The notes below the pieces were generated by a model. That model was not told where the DNA came from and ran no database searches. It saw nothing but the letters and a program-made list of their open reading frames with translations. This document shows positions 1 through 8,899 of a stretch of DNA of 64,000 nucleotides, one piece after another. The DNA is taken from the NCBI RefSeq assembly GCF_016901015.1, contig NZ_JAFEUP010000001.1, positions 186,001-250,000 of the forward strand. Direction: 5' to 3'. The translations under genes and the position numbers were made by a program. The stretch is from Zestomonas insulae (lineage in GTDB: Bacteria; Pseudomonadota; Gammaproteobacteria; Pseudomonadales; Pseudomonadaceae). Position 1 is the first letter of the stretch, and each line of letters starts with the position of its first letter.

Positions 1-418
1 CGTTGTGCCATTGGTAGACGACGAATTCGTCCGGCAGCTGGCTGAGCCAGGCGCTGTCCGCCAGCGCGGCGCGCTGCAGCGGCTGCCAGCCGACCTCGGT
101 GTAAGGCATCCGGTTGACCCGCGCGCCCAGCGCCTTGGCCAACAGCTGGCCGCCCAGGCAATGACCGATCAGCGGGATATCGCGGTGGATGAAGTGGCGC
201 AATGCGTCAATTTCTGTCGCGATCCAGGGCAACGGATCGTTGACGCTCATCGGCCCGCCCATTACCGCCACCGCCTTGGGCAGGTCCAGGTCGTAGCCGT
301 CCAGCTCGCCAAGGTCGACGCGCAGGACGCTGAAATCCAGCTGATGTTCGTCCAGCACCCGTGCCAGATGGCCGGCTGGGCAGAAATCGACGTGTGTGAG
401 AATCAAGATATCGGTCAT
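1..418 (-). CDS. Type 1 glutamine amidotransferase, C-terminal part cut by window edge
   Basis: The visible 139 residues form the N-terminal part of a class I glutamine amidotransferase (GMP-synthase-like). The fold opens with MTDILILTHVDFCPAGHL, and the nucleophile elbow is seen as GHCLGGQLLAKALGA around residue 88, with Cys as the expected catalytic residue. The gene runs off the left edge, so the His/Glu of the triad cannot be checked. The start at 418 is supported by an ACGGAGGTAG ribosome site a few bases upstream. Stand-alone members of this family are often annotated as GMP synthase but lack the synthetase domain. The acceptor substrate is unknown. Confidence 0.85.
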   Translation of the reverse strand, partial: MTDILILTHVDFCPAGHLARVLDEHQLDFSVLRVDLGELDGYDLDLPKAVAVMGGPMSVNDPLPWIATEIDALRHFIHRDIPLIGHCLGGQLLAKALGARVNRMPYTEVGWQPLQRAALADSAWLSQLPDEFVVYQWHN

Positions 419-551
419 ATCTGAACTACCTCCGTGGGCCCGATCTCAGGCAAAGCGCGTGCCGGATTCGGAACGGGGCAGGCTTCGATGAAGCGCTCGT
501 CATTCCTTCGAGCTGCGGAATGACGGCGCGCTTCCTTACGACGTGAAGGTA

Positions 552-896
552 TCAGGCCCGCGGGCCACGGATTTCCTGGGTGACGCCCCAACCATCGAGC
601 ACACCGCCAAGCGGTGTGACCAGCGACTCCATGTCCTGCGAGAAGTCACCGATGTCCTCATAGGTGGCATACATGACTTTGCTCACCGCCAGTTGCCAGT
701 CACCGTTCTCGCCGGCACTGACCTGCGTATTCAACGATTCGCCCTGACGGAATTTCTTCGCCGCCATTCGCGCCCGCTCCTCATCGGGAAAAATGACGTA
801 GAACTCGATTGGATGGAACCGGGTGAAGTCGAAGCCACCCTCTTTCATGCGGTGCAGCACTTTACTGCTGGCATCATCGTGGAAGGCAGTGCTCAT
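552..896 (-). CDS. RraB-like regulator of ribonuclease E activity
   Basis: A 114-residue protein of the RraB family, whose E. coli member binds RNase E and inhibits it. It begins MSTAFHDDASSKVLHRMKEG and has the family's pattern of a short N-terminal helix, the FTRFHPIEFYVIFPDEERA strand-loop, and the C-terminal GGVLDGWGVTQE segment. The open frame extends upstream, but the start at 896 is chosen because a near-perfect AAAGGAGGTC site lies 5-6 bases before it. It is monocistronic, flanked by a 130-base gap on one side and a 235-base gap on the other. The family assignment is good; action on RNase E here is inferred. Confidence 0.75.
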   Translation of the reverse strand: MSTAFHDDASSKVLHRMKEGGFDFTRFHPIEFYVIFPDEERARMAAKKFRQGESLNTQVSAGENGDWQLAVSKVMYATYEDIGDFSQDMESLVTPLGGVLDGWGVTQEIRGPRA

Positions 897-1131
897 AAGA
901 TGACCTCCTTTCAATCGATGTATGAATGGTTCCGCATTTCCCTCCAGGCCGATCACTGCGATCGGCATAGCGATAGACACATAACGCATCGAGACAGGTG
1001 TCAGGCCCAGTACCGCAGCCCAGGCAGGGTGATCGACCGAGACTGGCCGACCAGAACCCTGCCTGGAGCTTAGCGCTGGCAGGCGGGTTTTGCCCCCGGC
1101 AGCGGACAAGCGGACTAGACGCCCGCGCCGC

Positions 1132-1893
1132 CTACTCGCGGCTGAGCCAGCCCATCGTCAGGCGGTTCAGCCAGGCCGGCGTCACCTGGGCGAAGGCGTA
1201 CATCAGGCGGAACGACCCGCTCACCGGGCGGTGCACCGCGGCGCCCTGGGCCTGCTGCCACACCGCCGCGGCGATGTCCTCGGCCTGCAGGTTCACCCCC
1301 ATGCGCCGCAGGGTCGGCGGCTCGAACTGCTGGCTGTCGACCATCGGCGTGCGCACGAACGGCGGCATCAGGTCGCCGACGCGGATGCCGTGGCGCCGCC
1401 ATTCCAGGTCCAGCGCCTCGGTCAGGCCGCGCACCGCGAACTTCGACGCCGAGTAGCTGACCATGTGCGGCGTGCCATACAGCCCGGAGGCCGAGCTCAT
1501 GTTGATCACCTGCGCACTGGGCGTGGCCTTGAGATAAGGGAACGCCGCGTGGGTCATCTGCAGCAGGCCGCGCACGTTGATGTCGAGGATGCGCAGGTGC
1601 TCGTCCAGGCTGATCGCCTCGAAATGGCCGAAGCGCAGCACCCCGGCGCAGTTGAACAGCAGGCGCAGCTGGCCCTGGTGCTGCGCGCAGAAGTCCGCCA
1701 GTGCCTGCTGCACCGCGGCCGCGTCGGTCACGTCGAGCGGCGCATGCCAGGCACCGTTCAGTTCGGCGGCGAGGCTGGCCAGCGCGCTGTGGTTGACGTC
1801 GAGCAGGCCGACCTTCCAGCCACGCGCATGAAACAGCCGCGCGGTCGCCGCACCGATGCCGGAGGCGGCACCGGTAATGAGGATGTTGTCCAT
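1132..1893 (-). CDS. Short-chain dehydrogenase/reductase of the Baeyer-Villiger module
   Basis: A 253-residue classical SDR. The NAD(P)-binding motif TGAASGIGAATA sits at the N-terminus, NCAG follows near residue 85, the catalytic Ser lies in MSSASGLYG, and the YSASK Tyr/Lys pair comes near residue 150. It is the last gene of a three-gene minus-strand operon. Its ATG lies one base after the stop of the esterase (TGACATG), so translation is probably coupled. The open frame extends much further upstream, but that part is only the esterase read in another frame. Within the module it probably oxidises the alcohol released after ester hydrolysis, or makes the ketone substrate. That role is inferred. 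Confidence 0.9.
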   Translation of the reverse strand: MDNILITGAASGIGAATARLFHARGWKVGLLDVNHSALASLAAELNGAWHAPLDVTDAAAVQQALADFCAQHQGQLRLLFNCAGVLRFGHFEAISLDEHLRILDINVRGLLQMTHAAFPYLKATPSAQVINMSSASGLYGTPHMVSYSASKFAVRGLTEALDLEWRRHGIRVGDLMPPFVRTPMVDSQQFEPPTLRRMGVNLQAEDIAAAVWQQAQGAAVHRPVSGSFRLMYAFAQVTPAWLNRLTMGWLSRE

Positions 1894-1894
1894 G

Positions 1895-2830
1895 TCAGCT
1901 GCGGGCTTCCTGCTGTTCGTGAATGAAGGCGACGATGCGCGCCAGGGCCAGGTCCGCGGCCTTGAGCATGCCGACGTGCGCCTGGAACACGTGCCAGAGC
2001 CCCGGATAGCGCTCCAGGCGCACCCGCGTGCCAGCGGCACGCGCGCGTTCGGCGAGACGCAGGCTGTCGTTGAGCAGCACCTCGTCCTCGGCGACCTGGA
2101 TCAGCAGCGGCGGAAGCGCCAGGTCGCCATGCAGCGGCGACAGGCCCGGGTCGCAGCGATCCAGACCCGGCGGGCAATACAAGGCGATGGCCTGATCCAG
2201 CCAGGCCGGGTGCAGCAGCGGATCGCCGGCCGGCGGCTGGTGCAGGTGCTCGCCGCTGGCGTCGGTCCACGGCGACAGGCAGACCAGCCCGGCCGGCAGC
2301 GGCAGGTCCAGGCGCTTGAGCTGCTGGGTGGTGATCAGGCTGAGGTTGCCGCCGGCCGAGTCGCCGCCGATGAAGATCTGCTCGGCGCGATAGCCGGCAT
2401 CGAGCAAGGCGCGGTAGGCCGCCACCGCGTCCTCGCGGGCCGCCGGATAGGGATGCTCCGGCGCCAGGCGGTAGTCCAGGGCACACACCGCCAGGCCGCC
2501 GCGCTTGGCCAGCATGGTGCAGATCGCCCGGTGCGTCGACGGCGCGCCAATCAGGTAGGCGCCGCCGTGCAGGTAGAGCAGCACCGCACCGCTGTCGTGC
2601 TGCGGCCGGTGCCACTCGCAGGGGCGTCCGCCGAGCTCGCCGGCGCTGCGGGTCACTCCGCTGACCTTCAGCGGCATCGCAGTCAGTGCCTTGATCAGCG
2701 CGCGCTGGCCGGCGATCGGCATCGGCGGGCGCACCAGGCCACGGAACAGCAGGCGCAAGGTGCCTCGCAGCACGGCGCGGAGCAGCGGCTGGCCGGCATC
2801 GGCGGCGGTGAAGTCAACGGGTGCATTCAT
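1895..2830 (-). CDS. Alpha/beta hydrolase, hormone-sensitive-lipase family esterase
   Basis: A 311-residue esterase of the HSL (bacterial family IV) type. The oxyanion motif HGGAYLIG lies near residue 90, the nucleophile elbow GGDSAGGN near residue 156, and the C-terminal catalytic His is in GLWHVFQ. No signal peptide is seen, so it is cytoplasmic. Its start overlaps the end of the monooxygenase gene by 17 bases and its stop abuts the SDR start, a tightly coupled arrangement. A Baeyer-Villiger enzyme makes an ester or lactone, so this enzyme most likely hydrolyses that product. That is inferred from context. Confidence 0.9.
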   Translation of the reverse strand: MNAPVDFTAADAGQPLLRAVLRGTLRLLFRGLVRPPMPIAGQRALIKALTAMPLKVSGVTRSAGELGGRPCEWHRPQHDSGAVLLYLHGGAYLIGAPSTHRAICTMLAKRGGLAVCALDYRLAPEHPYPAAREDAVAAYRALLDAGYRAEQIFIGGDSAGGNLSLITTQQLKRLDLPLPAGLVCLSPWTDASGEHLHQPPAGDPLLHPAWLDQAIALYCPPGLDRCDPGLSPLHGDLALPPLLIQVAEDEVLLNDSLRLAERARAAGTRVRLERYPGLWHVFQAHVGMLKAADLALARIVAFIHEQQEARS

Positions 2831-4289
2831 AGTCGGCGAGCTCCGGACGGCGGGTGTATTGACGATAGGTGAAGGTGAAACCGGGCCAGTTGTTGGTGTT
2901 CTTGCCCTCGGCGGTCTTGTACCAGCTGGTGCAGCCCTGCTCCCACACGGTGTGCTGCACGCGTTTGTGCAGATCCTGATTGAAGCGGCGCTGCACCTCG
3001 GGCTTCAGCTCCATGGCGCGCAGGCCCTGGTCGCGCAGTTCGCGCAGGCAGCCGACCACATAGCGGAACTGGCTCTCGAGCATGTAGATGATCGAGTTGT
3101 GGCCGAGGTTGGTGTTCGGTCCGTAGAGGATGAACAGGTTGGGGAAGCCGCTGACGCTGATGCCCAGGTACGCCTCGGCGCCGGCGCGCCAGGCCTGGTT
3201 GAGGTCCAGACCGCCGCGCCCGGTGATGTGCATCGGCGCGAGGAAGTCGGTGGCGGCGAAGCCGGTGCCGTAGATGATCGCGTCCACTGGGCGCTCGCGC
3301 CCATCTTCAGTGACCACGCCGTTGGCGGTCACCTCGCGGATGCCGTCATTGACCACCTCGACGTTGGCCCGCGCCAGTGCCGGGTAGTAGTCGTTGGAGA
3401 TCAGGATGCGCTTGCAGCCGAGCGGATAGTCCGGGGTGAGCTTGGCACGCAGCTGCGGGTCGGCGATGCCGCGCGCCAGATGGCGGGCGAACGCGCCGCG
3501 CATCACCTTCATCAGCGAGGGGAACACCGAGAAGGCCAGCACCCGCGATTCGTGCTGGATGTACTTGAGCAGGCGGTCGACCTTCTGCAGCGCCGGAAAG
3601 CGGCGCATCACCGCCAGCTCCCAGGGCTTGTAGGCGCGGTCCGGCTTGGGGATCACGTAGGCCGCCGAACGCTGGAACAGGTGCAGCTGGGCGACCTCGG
3701 GGGCAATCGCCGGGACGAACTGGATGGCACTGGCGCCAGTCCCGACCACCGCCACGCGCTTGCCGCGCAGGTCATAGGCGTGGTTCCAGCGCGCGGAATG
3801 GAACACCTCGCCGCGGAACTGCTCCATGCCGGGCAGACGCGGATAGGCCGGCCGGTTGAGCTGCCCGCAAGCACTCACCAGCGCCTGGGCGCTGAAGGTC
3901 TCGCCGTCGCTGGTGAGTACCCGCCAGAGCCCCGCCGCCTCGTCGAACTCGGCGCTGGCCACCTCGGTGTTGAAGCGAATCTGCGGCAGCAGCCCGTACT
4001 TGTCGGCGCAGTGCTGCTGGTAGGCGAAGATTTCCGCCTGCGGGGCGAACTTGCGCGACCAGTCGCTCTTCGGCTCGAAGGAATACGAATAAAGGTGCGA
4101 GGGCACGTCGCAAGCCGCCCCCGGGTAGGTGTTGTCGCGCCAGGTGCCGCCGACTTGGGCGCCCTTCTCCAGAATCAGAAAATCGCCGATGCCGGCCTTC
4201 TGCAACTGGATGGCCAGGCCCAGGCCGCCGAAGCCCGCGCCAATGATCAGCACGCGCAACGGCGCCGTATTCAAAGGACTCTTGTGCAT
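2814..4289 (-). CDS. Flavin-containing (Baeyer-Villiger type) monooxygenase
   Basis: A 491-residue flavoprotein. The FAD motif GAGFGG is at residues 17-22, the Baeyer-Villiger fingerprint FRGEVFHSARW at 158-168 fits FxGxxxHxxxW exactly, and a second Rossmann motif for NADPH (GTGASA) is at about 183-188. The family inserts one oxygen atom next to a ketone to give an ester or lactone. The start at 4289 is chosen for its AGGAGATAACA ribosome site. It is the first gene of the operon with the esterase and SDR and is divergent from an AraC regulator that probably controls it. As I recall, P. aeruginosa has a similar AraC/BVMO/esterase/SDR group; this is unchecked. The ketone substrate is unknown. 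Confidence 0.92.
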   Translation of the reverse strand: MHKSPLNTAPLRVLIIGAGFGGLGLAIQLQKAGIGDFLILEKGAQVGGTWRDNTYPGAACDVPSHLYSYSFEPKSDWSRKFAPQAEIFAYQQHCADKYGLLPQIRFNTEVASAEFDEAAGLWRVLTSDGETFSAQALVSACGQLNRPAYPRLPGMEQFRGEVFHSARWNHAYDLRGKRVAVVGTGASAIQFVPAIAPEVAQLHLFQRSAAYVIPKPDRAYKPWELAVMRRFPALQKVDRLLKYIQHESRVLAFSVFPSLMKVMRGAFARHLARGIADPQLRAKLTPDYPLGCKRILISNDYYPALARANVEVVNDGIREVTANGVVTEDGRERPVDAIIYGTGFAATDFLAPMHITGRGGLDLNQAWRAGAEAYLGISVSGFPNLFILYGPNTNLGHNSIIYMLESQFRYVVGCLRELRDQGLRAMELKPEVQRRFNQDLHKRVQHTVWEQGCTSWYKTAEGKNTNNWPGFTFTYRQYTRRPELADYECTR

Positions 4290-4358
4290 TGTTATCTCCT
4301 CTCGAATCCCGAGGATGCTAATGCAGCTGGACGCGACGTCGTTATGGCATAGTCGGTC

Positions 4359-4370
4359 ATCACATGTGAT
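4359..4370. promoter_or_regulatory. 12-bp perfect palindrome in the AraC/BVMO divergent promoter region
   Basis: ATCACATGTGAT lies in the 104-base gap between the monooxygenase and the AraC gene, 24 bases before the AraC start. It is a possible operator. AraC proteins normally bind direct repeats, so a dimeric HTH regulator is an alternative. No experimental support can be read from the sequence. Confidence 0.4.
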
Positions 4371-4393
4371 TTCCGGACAACCGTGCGCCACCG

Positions 4394-5407
4394 ATGAACA
4401 AGCCGCCCCGCCAACCCGCCCGCCGCAGTGCGACCAGCGTGCAGCTGCTCGTCCAACTCGGCGTCGATCACAGCCTCAGCGCCGAGCGCTGCCTGGCCGG
4501 CACCGGGTTGAACGGGCAGACGCTGGCCGACCCCGACGCCGAGGTCGGCAGCGAGCAGGAGCTGCAGCTGATCCGCAACCTGGTCGGTGCCCTCGGCCAC
4601 CTGCCCGGCCTCGGCGTGCAGGCCGGTATGCGCTACCACCTCAACACCTATGGCATCTGGGGCTTCGCCCTGCTGAGCAGCCCGAGCTTTCGCAGCGCGG
4701 CGTCCATCGGCCTGCGCTTCGTCGACCTGACCTACGCCTTCACGCGCATCTACCTGGAGGAGCGCGACGGCCAGGCCCTGCTGTTCCTCGACGACAGCGC
4801 CCTCCCCGGCGACCTGCGGCGCTTCATCGTCGAGCGCGATGCCGCGGCGATCATGAACATCCATCGCGACCTCACCAACCGCCCGCTGGCCCTCGACCGC
4901 GCCAGCTTTCGCCTCGGCGCGCCGGACGATAGCGCGGCGTACGACGACTGGTTTGGCGTTGCCCCCGAGTTCGAGGCCGCTACTAACTGCCTGGTGTTCC
5001 CCAGCCGGGTGCTCGACCTGCCGCTGCCGGGCGCCGATCCGCAAGTGGTGCGCCACTGCGAGGACCAGTGCCAGAAACTGCTGACCAAGCGCCGGGTGCG
5101 CACCGGCCTGGCCGGGCGCATCCGCAACCGGCTGCTGGCGAAACCCGCCTACCTGGCGAGCATGGAGAGCCTGGCCGGCGAGCTGAACACCACCTCGCGC
5201 ACCCTGCGCCGCCGCCTGGAGGAGCAAGGCACCAGCTTCCGCCAGCTGCAGGACGAGGTGCGCGAGGTGCTCGCCGAGGAGCTGTTGGCTACCGGCCTGA
5301 GCCTCGAGGAGATCGCCGCCCGCCTCGGCTACGGCGAAGCGTCCAACTTCAGCCACGCGTTCAAGCGCTGGAAAGGCGTGTCCCCGCAGCACTACCGTCG
5401 TCAGTAG
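4394..5407 (+). CDS. AraC-family transcriptional regulator
   Basis: A 337-residue regulator with an arabinose-binding-like N-terminal domain (OruR/ArgR subgroup, about residues 20-210) and a C-terminal double helix-turn-helix (about 240-335) ending SLEEIAARLGYGEASNFSHAF and a WKGVSPQHYRR tail. It is divergent from the Baeyer-Villiger operon with only 104 bases between, so it is the likely activator of that operon. A second regulator of the same architecture lies at 14085-15113. No ligand can be deduced. Confidence 0.92.
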   Translation: MNKPPRQPARRSATSVQLLVQLGVDHSLSAERCLAGTGLNGQTLADPDAEVGSEQELQLIRNLVGALGHLPGLGVQAGMRYHLNTYGIWGFALLSSPSFRSAASIGLRFVDLTYAFTRIYLEERDGQALLFLDDSALPGDLRRFIVERDAAAIMNIHRDLTNRPLALDRASFRLGAPDDSAAYDDWFGVAPEFEAATNCLVFPSRVLDLPLPGADPQVVRHCEDQCQKLLTKRRVRTGLAGRIRNRLLAKPAYLASMESLAGELNTTSRTLRRRLEEQGTSFRQLQDEVREVLAEELLATGLSLEEIAARLGYGEASNFSHAFKRWKGVSPQHYRRQ

Positions 5408-5442
5408 CGGGTCGCCAACCGACAGCGCTGAGCTGCGCGTTG

Positions 5443-5545
5443 CTGGATTCCCGCCTGCGCGGGAATGACGAGACAACCTGGGCTGCGTCGAGCCTCTGAA
5501 GCCTGGTCCGCAAGAACCGTCATTCCCGCGTAGGCGGGAATCCAG
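5443..5545. repeat. REP-type inverted pair
   Basis: Two copies of a short palindrome, with cores ATTCCCGCCTGCGCGGGAAT and ATTCCCGCGTAGGCGGGAAT, occupy about 5443-5470 and 5518-5545 in opposite orientation with 47 bases between. Each forms its own hairpin, and the pair can form a larger cruciform like a REPIN. It lies between the 3' ends of the AraC gene and the LTA-synthase-like gene, the usual place for such elements. Confidence 0.85.
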
Positions 5546-5611
5546 TGGAACTCGCGCCGGCACCCGGGCCTGCGAGGAAGGTGCCTGCATGGAGAACCAC
5601 AAAACCCGCAC

Positions 5612-5639
5612 CAAACAAAAGGGGCCTTGCGGCCCCTGT
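5612..5639 (-). terminator. Intrinsic terminator of the LTA-synthase-like gene
   Basis: On the minus strand AGGGGCC-GCAA-GGCCCCT is followed by TTTTGTTT. It starts a few bases after the stop codon at 5644. Confidence 0.85.
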
Positions 5640-5643
5640 TTGC

Positions 5644-7731
5644 TTACTGCTCTTGCTGCTTGCTGTCCTTCACCCCGGCGGTGTTGTTCAGCAGGCTGTT
5701 GGTCGCCGTCTGCAGGAAGCCCTCGAGGTGCTGCTTGAGCTGCGGGTCGATCTCGCTTTCCCGCTCAGCCGCCGGCTGCGCGCCGAGCTGGTAGCGGTAC
5801 TGGCGCGGCTCGAAGCCCTTGGGCTGGATGAGGATGCGCTCGGCGTTGACGATGGCCACCGTCTGCTCGCCGCCCGACGGTTTGATCACACCGATGCCGG
5901 TGTCGCCCGCCGGCAGGTTGAGCAGGTCGCGGCCCCAGCACTGGTGACGGGTTTCGCCGCCCAGGCGACCCATGATGGTCGGCACGATGTCGATCTGCGT
6001 GCCGACGGTGTGGTTGCGCTTGCCGAACTTCTCCTGCACGCCCGGACCGATCAGCAGCATCGGCACGTTGAAGCGGAACAGGTCCATCTCGGTGAGCTGC
6101 TGCTGGCCGCCGAAGCCGTGGTCGCCGACCAGCACGAACAAGGTGTTCTTGTAGTACGGCGCCTGCTTGGCCTTCTCGAAGAACTGGCCGAGCGCCCAGT
6201 CGGCGTAGCGCATGGCGGTCAGGTGATCGTTGAGGGTGCCGTGCTCGGTGACCGGGGCCACCGGCAGGTCCTTCGGCAGCGCATACGGCGTGTGGTTGGA
6301 GAGCGTCTGCAGCAGCGCGTAGAACGGCTTGTCGGTGGGCAGCTTGGCCAGCTCGGCGGCGCCGCGGTCGAACATGTCCTGGTCGGAAACGCCCCAGGTC
6401 GGGTCCATGAACACCGGGTTCACGAAGTCCTCGCGACCGATGAAGTTGGTCATGCCCTGGTTGCTGAAGAAGCCGGACTGGTTATCCCACTGGAAGTTGC
6501 CGTTGTACACGTAGAGGTTGTCGAAGCCACGCGCGCTGAGCAGCTGCGGCAGGCCGGAGAACTGGTGTGCGCCTTCCGGCGAGCGCATCAGGTACTCGAA
6601 GCTCGGCAGGTTGGGGAAGCACGCCATGGTGGCGAACATGCCCTGGTGGGTGTGGGTACCGTTGGAGAAATAGCGGTCGAACAGCAGGCCCTCTTCGGCC
6701 AGCTTGTCGAAGTAAGGGGTGATGCCCTTGATCGGGCTGCCCAGCGCGCCAACCGAGTGGCCGGCGAAGCTCTCCATGAGAATCACCACCACGTTGCGGA
6801 TCGGCAGGGTGTTCGCCGCCGGCGGGTTGAAGTCGCGACGCACCGCCGCGCTGTCGGCATCCACCAGGGTGTCCAGCGGAGTGAGCAGCATCTCGCGGGT
6901 CAGCTTGAGCGCCTGCGCGTCTTCCATGGTCGCCTTCCAGGCGTTGTCGCGGTGCGAGGAGAAGCTGTGCGAGGCGGCGTCGGCCAGCGTCAGCGTGCCG
7001 TTCAGGCCCAGCTGGTTGGCGAACATCGAGTCGGTGGTATAGGCATCGCCCCAGCGCAGTGGCGGGCCCTGGCGCAGGTGGCCGCGGGCGATCACCACCG
7101 CCACCAGCAGGCACACCACGAACACCGCACCACGCAGGTACCAGGGCGAAGCGCTACGCGCCGCGCCCGGCGCCACGGCGGTCGCGGCCTTGGGGCGGGT
7201 CAGCAGGTCGATGCGCTTGAACAGCAGGTACAGCAGCACCGTGGCCAGCGCCCAGGCCAGCAGGTAGCGGCCGACCGGGAAGCCATTCCACAGCATGCTC
7301 ATTACCGTGCGGGTGTCTTCCTCGAAGTACTGGAACACCAGGCTGTTCAGGCGCTGGTGGAACTCGCGATAGAAATCCAGCTCGGTGAGGCCGAGGAACA
7401 GGGTGACGCTGGCGAAGAACGTCAGCCACAGCCGGTGCAGACCGCGCGCGCCCATGGCGCGCAGGCTGAACAGCGACAGCAGCAGCGGCACGCAGGCGTA
7501 GACGATCACGCGCAGGTCGAAGCGCATGCCGTTGTAGAAGGCTTCGATAAACACCGCGAGCGGGCTGTCGCCGATCAGGTCGCGGTTGTAGGCCAGCAAG
7601 GCCCCGCGCAGCAGCGTGTAGAGCACCAGCAGCGCCAGGGCACTGAGCAGGGTGAAGGCCAGGTGGCTCTTGATGGTCGGGTGGCTGATGCGGAACGGCG
7701 GTTTCTGACTCAAGGCTTCCGTGGAGGTCAT
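5644..7731 (-). CDS. LTA synthase family membrane sulfatase/phosphotransferase
   Basis: A 695-residue protein with an N-terminal block of five hydrophobic segments (about residues 25-250) and a C-terminal extracytoplasmic sulfatase-fold domain (about 315-620). Metal-site features are seen: VVVILMESFAGHS, the SNGTHTHQGMF segment holding the expected nucleophilic Thr, and VGDHGFGG. LtaS in Gram-positives transfers phosphoglycerol to lipoteichoic acid; Gram-negative relatives modify periplasmic glucans or other envelope glycans, and the target here is unknown. The start at 7731 is 5 bases after the stop of the upstream beta-propeller gene, so the two are an operon. The polar C-terminus ends KDSKQQEQ. 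Confidence 0.88.
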   Translation of the reverse strand: MTSTEALSQKPPFRISHPTIKSHLAFTLLSALALLVLYTLLRGALLAYNRDLIGDSPLAVFIEAFYNGMRFDLRVIVYACVPLLLSLFSLRAMGARGLHRLWLTFFASVTLFLGLTELDFYREFHQRLNSLVFQYFEEDTRTVMSMLWNGFPVGRYLLAWALATVLLYLLFKRIDLLTRPKAATAVAPGAARSASPWYLRGAVFVVCLLVAVVIARGHLRQGPPLRWGDAYTTDSMFANQLGLNGTLTLADAASHSFSSHRDNAWKATMEDAQALKLTREMLLTPLDTLVDADSAAVRRDFNPPAANTLPIRNVVVILMESFAGHSVGALGSPIKGITPYFDKLAEEGLLFDRYFSNGTHTHQGMFATMACFPNLPSFEYLMRSPEGAHQFSGLPQLLSARGFDNLYVYNGNFQWDNQSGFFSNQGMTNFIGREDFVNPVFMDPTWGVSDQDMFDRGAAELAKLPTDKPFYALLQTLSNHTPYALPKDLPVAPVTEHGTLNDHLTAMRYADWALGQFFEKAKQAPYYKNTLFVLVGDHGFGGQQQLTEMDLFRFNVPMLLIGPGVQEKFGKRNHTVGTQIDIVPTIMGRLGGETRHQCWGRDLLNLPAGDTGIGVIKPSGGEQTVAIVNAERILIQPKGFEPRQYRYQLGAQPAAERESEIDPQLKQHLEGFLQTATNSLLNNTAGVKDSKQQEQ

Positions 7732-7736
7732 TGGGC

Positions 7737-8606
7737 TTAGGGGTCCATGGATTGACGGTTGATTTCGAGGATACGGTCGCGTCCCTGTTCCGCCACGAGG
7801 TAGCGGCTGGAGTCGACCGGAATGATGGTCTGAGCCGAACGCAGGTGGCGGAGAATAACCTGCAAACGCCCGGTTGGGTCGACCAGCAGCAGACGCGCCA
7901 TGTGCGTGGCGTCTTCGGTGATCCACAGGCCGTCTGCCGTGCATTGCACGAAGCCGGGCTGGTTGAGGCCGTCGACCACCAGGCGGTCGACGCCGTTGGC
8001 CTGCCACTGCTTGACCCAGCCCTTGGCCTTCTCGACATAGAACAGCCGGCCGTCGTCGCACAGGCTGACGCCCTCGCCTTCGATCAGCCCACTGCGCAGC
8101 ACCTCCAGCGTGCCGCTATCGGCGTCGTAGCGCAGCAGCCGACCGCCGCTGGTCTTGTCTTCGATGGCGTACACGTAGCGTCCGTCAGCGGCGATGCCTT
8201 CGACGCTGTCGGCCTGGAATAGCACGCTGCGCTGGCCGTCGTGCAGCCACAGCACCGGGCCCGGGCCTTCTTCCTGGCCGGTGACCAGGCCGCCACGAAA
8301 CATCGCCTGACCGTCTGGCTTGGACAGCCCGCCGAGCACCTCGCGGCGCTGGCCGTCGGCCGCCAGCAGGAGAATCGTGCCGCGGCCGTCCAGCGCTTCC
8401 TGGCTGACGTACAGGCCGCCCTTGCCGTCCAGCGCGAGGGCGCTGACGCGGCTGATGCCCTGCTGGTAGACGCGGTAGTCCCAGCCCGCCGCAGCAGTGA
8501 CCGGGAACAGATGCCGCCAGGCCGGTACGGCGAGCCCACCCACCAGCAGCGCGGCAAGCAGCCAGAGCCAGCGCCGCCGGTGGGTGGGTTGCAAGGTCAG
8601 GGGCAT
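7737..8606 (-). CDS. Membrane-anchored six-bladed beta-propeller (SMP-30/NHL-like) protein
   Basis: A 289-residue protein. After a short basic tail (THRRRWLWLLAALLVGGLAVPAW) the first about 35 residues form a signal anchor, and the remainder has repeated propeller-like strands (GGLYVSQEA, GRYVYAIEDK, GRLFYVEKAK, DGLWITEDA). The start at 8606 is chosen because it places the anchor at the N-terminus; an upstream extension to 8702 lacks such a feature. It is upstream of, and five bases from, the LTA-synthase-like gene, suggesting a shared envelope role. No catalytic function can be assigned. Confidence 0.7.
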   Translation of the reverse strand: MPLTLQPTHRRRWLWLLAALLVGGLAVPAWRHLFPVTAAAGWDYRVYQQGISRVSALALDGKGGLYVSQEALDGRGTILLLAADGQRREVLGGLSKPDGQAMFRGGLVTGQEEGPGPVLWLHDGQRSVLFQADSVEGIAADGRYVYAIEDKTSGGRLLRYDADSGTLEVLRSGLIEGEGVSLCDDGRLFYVEKAKGWVKQWQANGVDRLVVDGLNQPGFVQCTADGLWITEDATHMARLLLVDPTGRLQVILRHLRSAQTIIPVDSSRYLVAEQGRDRILEINRQSMDP

Positions 8607-8899
8607 GGGCGGTCTCGAATCGGAAGTGCGCGGATTCTCGACTGCGCCCCGTGAAAATTTTGTCGGCGGCAGCGCAGCGGGCGGCGCCCAGCCATAAGCC
8701 ACGCAGCTAACCAGCCATTCAGGGGCTCAATGCAGCGCCAGTTCATCGTCGACGGGTCGCCGCGCGGCGTCTCGCCCAGTACCGTGGCAAGGCCATTTGC
8801 CATCAGGCAAACGCCGCGCCGCATCCTGCGCCAGCGCCTCAAGTGGCAGCAGCAACGACCGACACAGTCGGCATAAAACGACAATGGAGTTTTTCATCC

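Noticed and set aside
4292..5614. Minus-strand open frame of 440 codons opposite the AraC gene
   Set aside because: Its start runs through the palindromic REP pair (translated as RLRGND and SRAGGNP type strings) and the rest is complement of a clear AraC gene.
5545..7740. Plus-strand open frame of 731 codons opposite the LTA-synthase-like gene
   Set aside because: It is only the complement of a GC-rich gene. The product is a low-complexity string rich in Val, Ala, Arg, His and Gln with no domain; the minus-strand gene has clear motifs and a terminator.
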